Below, piece by piece: positions 1 to 7,000 of a DNA stretch of 9,987 bases (within the stretch, counting starts at the first letter, position 1; each line of letters opens with the position of its first letter). Made by a program: the position numbers and the translations under genes. The stretch is taken from NCBI GenBank assembly GCA_003168295.1, contig PMST01000326.1:10519-20505 (forward strand), written 5' to 3'. The notes beneath the pieces were generated by a model. The model saw only the letters and a list, made by a program, of their open reading frames with translations. It was not told the origin of the DNA and did no database searches. The DNA comes from Actinomycetota bacterium (GTDB taxonomy: Bacteria; Actinomycetota; Actinomycetes; Streptosporangiales; Streptosporangiaceae).

Positions 1-2493
1 GCTCAGGAGTCGCTGCTGCTGGCGCTGGCCGGCGACGGCCGTGAGCTGATCGCCGTCGGCGACCCGGACCAGTCCATCTACGCGTTCCGTGGTGCTGACG
101 TGCAGGCGCTCACCGAGTTCGGTGAGCGGTTCCGTACCGCGGACGGCCAGCCCGCGCCCGTGGTGGCGCTGCGCACCTGCCGCCGCAGCGGTCCGGTCTT
201 GCTGGCCGCGTCCCGCCGGCTGGCCCGGCGGCTGCCGGCGGCGCCGTCCGCGCCCGGCGGTTCGGCCAGCCACCGGGACCTGATACCGGCCTCGCCAACC
301 CGGCCGGGCGAGGTCCGCATCCTGGTCGCGGACAGCTCGACCCAGGAGGCCGCCCTGGTCGCCGACACGCTGCGCCGCGCCCACCTGGCGGACCAGATCC
401 CCTGGTCCTCGATGGCCGTCCTGGTGCGCTCGGCGACAAGGCAAGTCCCGTTGCTGCGGCGCGCGCTGACCGCCGCGGGGGTTCCGGTCACGGTGGCCGG
501 CGATGAGCTGCCGCTGGTGGACGAGCCGGGTACCCGGCCGCTGCTCATGCTGCTCCGCTGCGCGCTACGGCCGGCCGCGCTCGACGAGCAGACCGCGGCC
601 GAGCTGCTCTGCGGCCCGCTGGGCGGCACCGATGCCCTCGGCCTGCGCCGCCTGCGCCGGTCCCTGCAGCTGCTGGCCGAGGCCGCGGGCGAGGGAAAAG
701 GGCACCAGGAACAGCGCGGCCAGGAACAGCGCGACCGGACCGGAGACCTGATCACGGGGGTGCTGCGCGATCCGCGCGACCTCGCCGGGATTTCGGACCG
801 GGTCGCGGGCCCGGCCAAGCGCGTGGCCGGGCTGCTGGCCAAGGCCACGGCCGCCATCGAGGCGGGCGGTAACGCCGAGGACGTGCTCTGGGCGATCTGG
901 GACGCGTCCGGGCTGGCGGAGCAGTGGCAGCGGATCAGCGCGGGCGGCGGCCCGGCCGGAGCCGCCGCGGACCGGGACCTGGACGCGGTGCTGGCCTTGT
1001 TCGACCAGGCCGCGCATTTCACCGACACCATGCCGCCGGGCGCGCCCGGCCTATTCGCCGAGAGCCTGGCCGGGCAGGAGATCGTCGGCGACACCCTGGC
1101 CGAGCGCGCCGTCCGGGAGGACTGCGTCCGCATCCTCACCGCGCACCGGTCCAAGGGCCTGGAGTGGGAGGTCGTGGTGGTCGCGGGCGTCCAGGAGGAC
1201 ACCTGGCCCGACCTGCGGCTCCGCGGATCGCTGCTCGGCGCGGGCGAACTCGCCGAGATAGTGCAATCTGGGCTCGCCGAGCCGGTGCAATCTGGCCTCT
1301 CCGCGGTCTCCGGGTCGGGCCCTGGGCCGGGGGCGGACGTAGACGCCGCGATGCTGGCCGCGAAGCTGCTCGCCGAGGAGCGGCGGCTGTTCTACGTGGC
1401 GGTCACCCGGGCGCGGCGGCGGCTCGTCGTCACCGCGGCGGGCGGTGAGGACACTGACCAGCGGCCGTCCAGGTTCCTGACCGAGCTGGCGGGCGACGAT
1501 GTGCCGGTCGAGCGGGTCGCCGACGCCCCCCACCGCTGGCTTTCCATGCCGGCGCTGGTCGCCGACCTGCGGCGGGCCGCCGCGGACACGAGTGCTCAGC
1601 CGGCCGTCCGGCAGGCCGCGGCCACTCAGCTGGCCCGGCTCGCCGCGGCCGGGGTGCGGGCGGCCCACCCACGGGAATGGTACGCGCTGACCGAGCTGTC
1701 CGACGCCGGCCCGATCGTAGCCGGAGGCGAGACCGTCCGGCTGTCCCCGTCCCAGGTCGAGTCGTTCACCAAGTGCGGGCTACGCTGGCTGCTCGATGCG
1801 GCCGTCGGAGCGGGCCGGTCAGATGTCCTGCGCCACCTGGGCACCGTAATCCACGCCGCCGCCGTCCTGGCCGCGGACGGAGCTACGGAACGGGACGTGG
1901 CTGATCGCATCGACGAAATCTGGCACCATCTCGACTTCGGGAGCGCCTGGTACAGCGCCAAGCAACGAGCGCTGGCCGAGCGCATGGTCCGCAAGTTCCT
2001 CGCCTGGCACGCCGAGAACCCGCGCGAGCTCGTGGCGGTGGAGCAGCAACTCAAGGTCCGGATCGGGCCGGTAGAGATCACCGGCCGGGTAGACCGGTTG
2101 GAATCCGACGACCAGGGCCGCGCGGTCGTGGTCGACCTGAAGACCGGAGGCAGCGCGCCGCGCGAAGACGAACTCGACCGGCACCCGCAGCTCGGCGTCT
2201 ACCAGCTGGCGGTGCTGCTCGGCGCGTTCGAGCGGCTCGGCCTGTCCGAGCCGGGCGGCGCGGAGCTGGTCCAGGTCGGCAAGGCGTCGGGCGTGACGAT
2301 GCGGGCCAAGGTGCAGCGGCAGGGCGCGCTGGCCGAAGATCCCGAGCCAGGCTGGGCCAAGGACCTGGTGGAGACCGTCGCGGCCGGCATGGCCGGGCCC
2401 CTCTTCGAGGCCAAGGTCAACCCCGGCTGCCGTACCTGCCCGGTCGCCTCCTGCTGCCCGGTCCACCCCGAGGGCGAACAAGTCACCCCGTGA
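1..2493 (+). CDS. adnA: AdnA-like subunit of the AdnAB helicase-nuclease (5' end outside window)
   Basis: This is the C-terminal 830 residues of a UvrD-like motor fused to a RecB-like nuclease. With its partner AdnB it would form the ATP-driven heterodimer that unwinds and resects double-strand DNA ends in the cytoplasm. Visible in order (residues of this fragment) are helicase motif III GDPDQSIYAFRGA (20-32), motif V HRSKGLEWE (382-390) and motif VI EERRLFYVAVTRAR (459-472). The nuclease domain follows, with GRVDRLE and VVDLKTG giving the metal ligands D698, D712 and K714. Cysteines C592, C810, C813 and C819 have the AddB-type spacing (one Cys far upstream, then Cx2Cx5C) expected for a 4Fe-4S cluster bracketing the nuclease. 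The Walker A region and roughly 250-300 N-terminal residues lie upstream of the window, judging from the usual family length of about 1050. The AdnA rather than AdnB assignment rests on position upstream of a clear AdnB and on the Fe-S cysteines, which AdnB lacks. Its stop overlaps the convergent peptidase gene by 11 bp. Confidence 0.9.
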   Translation, partial: AQESLLLALAGDGRELIAVGDPDQSIYAFRGADVQALTEFGERFRTADGQPAPVVALRTCRRSGPVLLAASRRLARRLPAAPSAPGGSASHRDLIPASPTRPGEVRILVADSSTQEAALVADTLRRAHLADQIPWSSMAVLVRSATRQVPLLRRALTAAGVPVTVAGDELPLVDEPGTRPLLMLLRCALRPAALDEQTAAELLCGPLGGTDALGLRRLRRSLQLLAEAAGEGKGHQEQRGQEQRDRTGDLITGVLRDPRDLAGISDRVAGPAKRVAGLLAKATAAIEAGGNAEDVLWAIWDASGLAEQWQRISAGGGPAGAAADRDLDAVLALFDQAAHFTDTMPPGAPGLFAESLAGQEIVGDTLAERAVREDCVRILTAHRSKGLEWEVVVVAGVQEDTWPDLRLRGSLLGAGELAEIVQSGLAEPVQSGLSAVSGSGPGPGADVDAAMLAAKLLAEERRLFYVAVTRARRRLVVTAAGGEDTDQRPSRFLTELAGDDVPVERVADAPHRWLSMPALVADLRRAAADTSAQPAVRQAAATQLARLAAAGVRAAHPREWYALTELSDAGPIVAGGETVRLSPSQVESFTKCGLRWLLDAAVGAGRSDVLRHLGTVIHAAAVLAADGATERDVADRIDEIWHHLDFGSAWYSAKQRALAERMVRKFLAWHAENPRELVAVEQQLKVRIGPVEITGRVDRLESDDQGRAVVVDLKTGGSAPREDELDRHPQLGVYQLAVLLGAFERLGLSEPGGAELVQVGKASGVTMRAKVQRQGALAEDPEPGWAKDLVETVAAGMAGPLFEAKVNPGCRTCPVASCCPVHPEGEQVTP
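706..735 (+). repeat. Two-copy 15-bp in-frame repeat in adnA
   Basis: Two 15-bp units (706-720, 721-735) encode QEQRG and QEQRD and differ at one base. They lie in a Gln/Arg-rich hydrophilic stretch inside the motor portion and keep the reading frame. They look like a small slippage duplication in a surface loop. Confidence 0.7.
1261..1308 (+). repeat. Two-copy 24-bp in-frame repeat in adnA, between motor motifs V and VI
   Basis: Units 1261-1284 and 1285-1308 encode VQSGLAEP and VQSGLSAV. They share the 11-mer GTGCAATCTGG, which uses CAA and TCT codons that are uncommon in the surrounding gene. A Ser/Gly/Pro-rich tail follows, so residues about 411-449 form a low-complexity insert between the conserved motor motifs V and VI. 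Confidence 0.7.
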
Positions 2494-3931
2494 TCGCGGA
2501 TGCCTCCGTGACCGTAGCCGGCTCCGTCACTCGCAGTGCGGTCACGGGCAGTGCGGCCAGCGCCTCACGAGCCCCGTCAGCGATCGGCGGGAAGAGCTCG
2601 TCCCGGGCCAGCACGTGCCGGAGCGCGGTGGCGTAGGCGACGTCGTACGCCTGCTCCTGCGGGACGCGGACATCGGGCACCACGCCCGTGCCCTGCCAGT
2701 TCGTACCGGTGACCGGGTTGATCGAGCGCGCGAACGGTATCGCGATGTGCACGGCGGCGCTGATCGGGAACGGCCGGGTCGGGTGGGCGCCGCCGCCGGT
2801 GGTTTCGCCGATCACCTGCGCGCGGCCCAGGGCCTGCAGCGCGTAGGCGAAGTCCTCGCCGCCAGAGAAGGTCCGGCTGCTGGTCAGCACGTAGACCGGC
2901 CGGTCGAGATAGCGGGGGCCCGGTACGTACGGCAGGGTCCAGAACTGATGCGTCTCACCTGTGTCGGCGTGGAAGATGTCGTTGAGATGGGTGGGTCGTT
3001 CGTCGAATAGGTGGCTGCACCAGTAGACCACGCCCTCCGGTGAGCCGCCCCCGTTGCGCCGCAGGTCGATAATGAGCGCGTAAGTCCCGGCCACGAGCTC
3101 CATCGCCGCCGAGATAGCCGGCCCCGCGTTCGCCGGGACCGGGACCCGCCTCACGTCGAGGTAGCCGACGTTGCCGTTCAGCCGCTCGACCCGGTGGATG
3201 CCGAAGTTGTCCAGCCGTCCCATCTGCCGCATGGCCAGCCGCCTGTCCTCGGGACCCTTGGGCCGATCCGGATCCGGCCCGCGTCCCGGACCCCCAGGAC
3301 CCCCGGGTCCGCGACCGTCTCCGGGACCGCGGCCACCCGGACCGGGGCCGCCGCCGAGCCGCAGCGCCAGGTGCTTGTCCTGGCAGACTTCCCGCAGGTG
3401 GCTGGTGACCAGCTCGGTGAGCGTGATCTCGTCCAGGTGGTCGTACTCGCCCGCGGCGAGCCTGGCCTCGACCGCGGTGGCGGCGCGGTCGGCCAGCTCA
3501 GGAAAGACGTAGTTGGCGCGCAGCAGCGCCAGCGCCGTCGTCACGATCTCGCGTCCGGACAGCTGCTCGGCGGCCAGCGACCCGTCGTCGGGCATCAGGA
3601 TCCGCGGCACCGGTGTTTGATTCGCTGCCGCGGCCGCGTCGTCGAAGGTGAACTCGAGCAGCCGCGCCGCGGGCAGCCGGAACGAGAGCTCGCGGCGGAG
3701 CGCGTCCATGCCCGTCTGATGGGCTTCCTGCCAGGCGGCTAGGGCCTGGTCGTAGTCTTCCCCCTCTTCAGGCGGCGGCAGGAACACCCGCACCGTCAGC
3801 TGTCCCGGCTCGATCGCGGGATCGTCGCCATGCTGCAACAGCACGGCCCGCTGCGCCGAGCCGAGGGCGAAGCGCTCTCTCATCTCATGGTTGATGACCC
3901 GTTGAATCTGTTCAAGCTCGGCCTGATCCAT
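2483..3931 (-). CDS. S41-family peptidase (IRBP/tail-specific-protease-like), cytoplasmic
   Basis: The protein is 482 aa. The ATG at 3931 is chosen because a perfect GGAGG lies 6 nt upstream; a GTG 27 nt further upstream (3958) is in frame but less likely. Residues about 125-190 resemble the helical S41 N-terminal domain (ALLRANYVFPELA, CQDKHLALRLG). Residues 191-229 are a Gly/Pro/Arg-rich linker. Residues about 253-425 form the S41 core: NVGYLDVRRV, LIIDLRRNGGG, TSSRTFSGGEDFAYALQ with S356 as the probable nucleophile, then VIGETTGGGAHP and TGVVPDV. The family cleaves peptide bonds, often at protein C-termini, but the substrate here is unknown. There is no signal peptide or membrane segment. 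The first ~105 residues match nothing I recognise. The gene sits antisense between adnA and adnB, overlaps the adnA stop by 11 bp and diverges from adnB. A role tied to AdnAB is possible but not shown. Confidence 0.85.
   Translation of the reverse strand: MDQAELEQIQRVINHEMRERFALGSAQRAVLLQHGDDPAIEPGQLTVRVFLPPPEEGEDYDQALAAWQEAHQTGMDALRRELSFRLPAARLLEFTFDDAAAAANQTPVPRILMPDDGSLAAEQLSGREIVTTALALLRANYVFPELADRAATAVEARLAAGEYDHLDEITLTELVTSHLREVCQDKHLALRLGGGPGPGGRGPGDGRGPGGPGGPGRGPDPDRPKGPEDRRLAMRQMGRLDNFGIHRVERLNGNVGYLDVRRVPVPANAGPAISAAMELVAGTYALIIDLRRNGGGSPEGVVYWCSHLFDERPTHLNDIFHADTGETHQFWTLPYVPGPRYLDRPVYVLTSSRTFSGGEDFAYALQALGRAQVIGETTGGGAHPTRPFPISAAVHIAIPFARSINPVTGTNWQGTGVVPDVRVPQEQAYDVAYATALRHVLARDELFPPIADGAREALAALPVTALRVTEPATVTEASAITG
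3246..3359 (-). repeat. Gly/Pro-rich low-complexity linker in the S41 peptidase
   Basis: Residues 191-229 of the peptidase are dominated by Gly, Pro, Arg and Asp, with repeated GPG and GPGG units. The stretch joins the helical N-terminal S41 domain to the catalytic core. The DNA is a run of CCCGG/GGACC-type words prone to slippage. It looks like a flexible interdomain linker. Confidence 0.75.
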
Positions 3932-3937
3932 CGTCGG

Positions 3938-3942
3938 CCTCC
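3938..3942 (-). promoter_or_regulatory. Shine-Dalgarno fixing the S41 peptidase start
   Basis: On the minus strand GGAGG is followed by 6 nt and then the ATG at 3931. This strong match decides the start codon over the upstream in-frame GTG at 3958. Confidence 0.75.
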
Positions 3943-3986
3943 ATCCCCGGTTACTCACTCAACGCTGGCCGCCGCCGGCCGGGTTC

Positions 3987-4004
3987 CAGGCCAGAACAGG
4001 CCAG
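3987..4004. repeat. 8-bp direct repeat with 10-bp period between divergent genes
   Basis: CAGGCCAG occurs at 3987-3994 and again at 3997-4004, separated by AA. The spacing is about one helical turn. It lies in the short divergent region between the S41 peptidase start and the adnB start, so it could be a regulator site, although 8-bp words of this composition also arise by chance. Confidence 0.4.
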
Positions 4005-4018
4005 CCAAGGTGCCGCCA

Positions 4019-4049
4019 AATGTCAGTGGTCTCTGCTGGAATGTCAGTG
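4019..4049. repeat. 10-bp direct repeat with 21-bp period just upstream of adnB
   Basis: AATGTCAGTG is perfect at 4019-4028 and 4040-4049, a 21-bp period or about two helical turns. The second copy overlaps the first preferred GTG start of adnB. The less GC-rich sequence stands out from its surroundings. It may be an operator or the decayed upstream edge of the 15-bp repeat array that follows. Confidence 0.45.
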
Positions 4050-4099
4050 TGAGCAATGCCAGTCTGACCCATGCCAGCGTGACCAACGCCGGGGTGAGC
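4040..4099 (+). repeat. Four-copy degenerate 15-bp tandem repeat at the adnB start
   Basis: Units at 4040-4054, 4055-4069, 4070-4084 and 4085-4099 read in the adnB frame as NVSVS, NASLT, HASVT and NAGVS. Units 1, 3 and 4 carry an in-frame GTG (4049, 4079, 4094) and unit 2 carries CTG (4064). The repeat therefore multiplies possible start codons. The units have diverged, so the array is not recent. Confidence 0.6.
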
Positions 4100-7000
4100 A
4101 CGAGCCCGGACCGCGCGGGCCAGATCGGGCCGGTTCAGCTGGCGCGGCTGCTGCGGCTGCCCGAGCCGACGCCGGAGCAGGCCGCGGTGATCGCCGCGCC
4201 GCTCGGGCCGCTCGCGGTCATCGCGGGGGCCGGCTCGGGCAAGAGCGAGACGATGGCGGCGCGGCTGGTCTGGCTGGTCGCCAACGGGATGGTCCGCCCG
4301 GACCGGGTGCTCGGGCTCACCTTCACCAGGAAGGCCGCGGCCGAGCTCGGCGACCGGGTCCGCTCCCGGCTCGAACGCCTGCGCCGGGCAAACCTGGAAG
4401 GCAGCGGCCTCGGACCGGCCGGCGCTGGTCCGGCGGGCGCTGGTCCGGCGGGCAGGCCCGGGTCCGGGGACCCGTTCGGCGGCGATCCGGCGATCGGGAC
4501 CTACCACGCCTACGCGGGCCGGCTGGTCAGCGACAACGCCCTGCGTGAAGGCCTCGAGCCGTCCATGCGGCTGATCACGCCGGCGCTGTCCTGGCAGCTC
4601 GCGGCCGGGATCGTGGCCGCCTACGACGGGCCGATGGACGAGATCACCTGGACTCCGCAGACGGTGACCGCGGCCGTGCTCGAACTGGCCGGGGACCTGG
4701 CCGAGCACCTGCGCGAGCCCGAAGACGTCACCGCCGTGGGGGCGTGGCTCGCGGCGGAGCAGGACGGGCTGCCTGGGCGGGTACCGGCGTCCGTTCGGAA
4801 AATAATCGCAACCCAGCGGGCCAGGGAGCAGTTGCTGCCGCTGGTCGAACGCTACGCGGCGGCCAAGGCGGGCCGCGAGGTCCTTGACCACTCCGATCAG
4901 GTGGCCCTGGCGGCCCGGATCGCCAGCAGGCACCCGGAGGTGGCGGCGGCCGAGCGGGCCCGCTACCAGGTGGTCCTGCTCGATGAGTACCAGGACACCA
5001 GCCACGCGCAGCTCGTCCTGCTGCGCTCGCTGTTCGGCGGCGGGCATCCGGTGACGGCGGTCGGGGACCCGTGCCAGTCCATCTACGGCTGGCGCGGCGC
5101 GAGCGCGGGTAACCTGCGACGGTTCACCGTCGACTTCCCTGTGGTCGCCAGGGTCCGGCCGTTCGGGGCCTCGGCGTCCTCGGGCCCAGCTCCGGTGCTG
5201 CTGCTTTCGACCAGCTTCCGGAACTCCGCGCGGGTGCTCGACGCCGCGGCCGCCGTCCAGGAGGAACTGCGATACGAGGCCCCCGACGTGCCGCGGCTGG
5301 TGTCCGGCCCCGACCGGGCGGACCGGGGGGCGGTCGCCTGCGCCCTGCTCGACACGGTGCTGGACGAGGCCGAATGGGTGGCCGGGCAGGTCGCCGCGCT
5401 GCTCGCGTCCGAGCCTGGCTGCGCGCCGGACGGCCAGCCGTGGCCGGACCGGCGTCCGGCCGGGGTGCGGCCGTCGGACATCGCGGTGCTGTGCCGGAAG
5501 CGATCGCAGTTCGTGCCGCTGCGGCGGGCCATCGAGGCCCGCGGGATCCCGGTCGAGGTGGTGGGGCTCGGCGGCTTGCTCGTGGTGCCCGAGGTGCAGG
5601 ACGTGGTGGCGACGCTGCGGGTGCTGCACGACGCCGGCGCCTCAGATGCCCTGGCCCGGCTGCTCACCGGGCCGCGCTGGCGGATCGGGCCGCGTGACCT
5701 GGTCGCGCTCGGCCGCCGCGCCCGGGTGCTGGTCCGCGGCGAGGCTGACCGTAGACCCACCGAGCCAGACCGGGGACCCGCCGAGGCAGAGCGAGGACCT
5801 GCCGAGGCGGACCGCGGACCCGAGGCGGACCCGCTCGCGGAGGCGATCACCGACCTGACCGCGGAGACCGGCAGCCTGGTCGAGGCGCTCGATGACCTGG
5901 GCGACGCCAGGGCTTACTCGGCGGCCGGCTACGCCCGGATGCGTGCGCTCGCGGGCGAGCTGAGGCGGCTGCGCGCGCACGTCGGGCGGCCGCTGGCCGA
6001 CCTGGCCGCGGAGGCGGAGCGGGTGCTCGGCCTGGACATCGAGGTCGCCGCGCGGCCGGGCGCCGATCCGGTGGCCGCGCGCGCCGACCTGGACGCCTTC
6101 ACCGACGTCGCGGCCGCGTTCACTGGCGAGGGCGCCGAGCCGACGCTTGGCGCGTTCCTGGCCTACCTGACGGCGGCCCAGCAGGAGGAGTTCGGGCTGG
6201 AGACCGGGCGGGTGGGTGAGTCTGATTCGGTCAAGCTGCTGACCGTGCACGCGGCCAAGGGCCTGCAGTGGCCGGCCGTGTTCGTGCCCGGCCTCGCGCT
6301 GGGGGAGCGGTCCCAGGTGTTCCCCGCCCGGCCCCGGATCTCCACCCGGTGGACGGACAACGCCCGGCTGATCCCGTTCAGCCTGCGCGGGGACGCCGGC
6401 GACCTTCCGGAGCTGCGCGGGCTCGACCCCGCCTCACTGGACGCCTTCACCGACGCCTGCGCGACGCGTGACCTGTCCGAGGAGCGCAGGCTCATGTATG
6501 TCGCGACGACGCGGGCGGCGTTCTGGCTGGGGTGTTCGGGATACTGGTGGGGCGAGGGCGGTACCAGCCGCCTCGGCCCTTCGCCGTTCCTGGCCGAAGT
6601 GCGGACCTCCGGCGCGGCGGACGTTTCTGTGTGGGCGCCCGCACCCGACCCGGAGGCTGAGAACCCGCTGCTGGCCTCGGTGGATACGGCGAACTGGCCC
6701 GCCACCCCGGCCGGCCGCCACTACCAGGCCGTCCGCGAGGCCGCCGCCCTAGTCGAGCAAGTGCTAGCTGGGGGGGATGAACCCGAAAGCCCTTCGGACG
6801 ACCCGCTGGTGGCGGCGTGGCGGCGGGATGCCGATCTGCTGCTCGCCGAGCGGGCTCAGCGCGGCAACGACGGCGTGACCGAGGTCGCACTGCCCGCCCG
6901 GCTGTCCGTGTCCGCCCTGGTCTCCCTCGCCCGCGACCCCGCCGAACTCGCCCGGCAGGTGCGCCGGCCCATGCCTCGTCCCCCGGCCCGGCAGGCGCGG

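Noticed and set aside
3983..3997. GTTC-N7-GAAC as an SOS-type operator for adnB
   Set aside because: The arms are only 4 bp, in the wrong orientation for LexA, and the centre is not symmetrical.
3830..4048. Extension of the adnB reading frame upstream to 3830
   Set aside because: It would overlap the first 34 codons of the well-supported S41 peptidase gene on the other strand and adds sequence not typical of AdnB, which normally begins shortly before the PTPEQ motif.
4040..4099. CRISPR-like array
   Set aside because: The units are directly adjacent, 15 bp and coding, with no spacers; the same holds for the other tandem repeats in the window.
3959..5629. A 556-codon open frame on the minus strand antisense to adnB
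   Set aside because: It has no recognisable domain, is rich in Arg/Pro/His/Gly as expected for a shadow frame in GC-rich DNA, and covers conserved AdnB motor motifs on the other strand.
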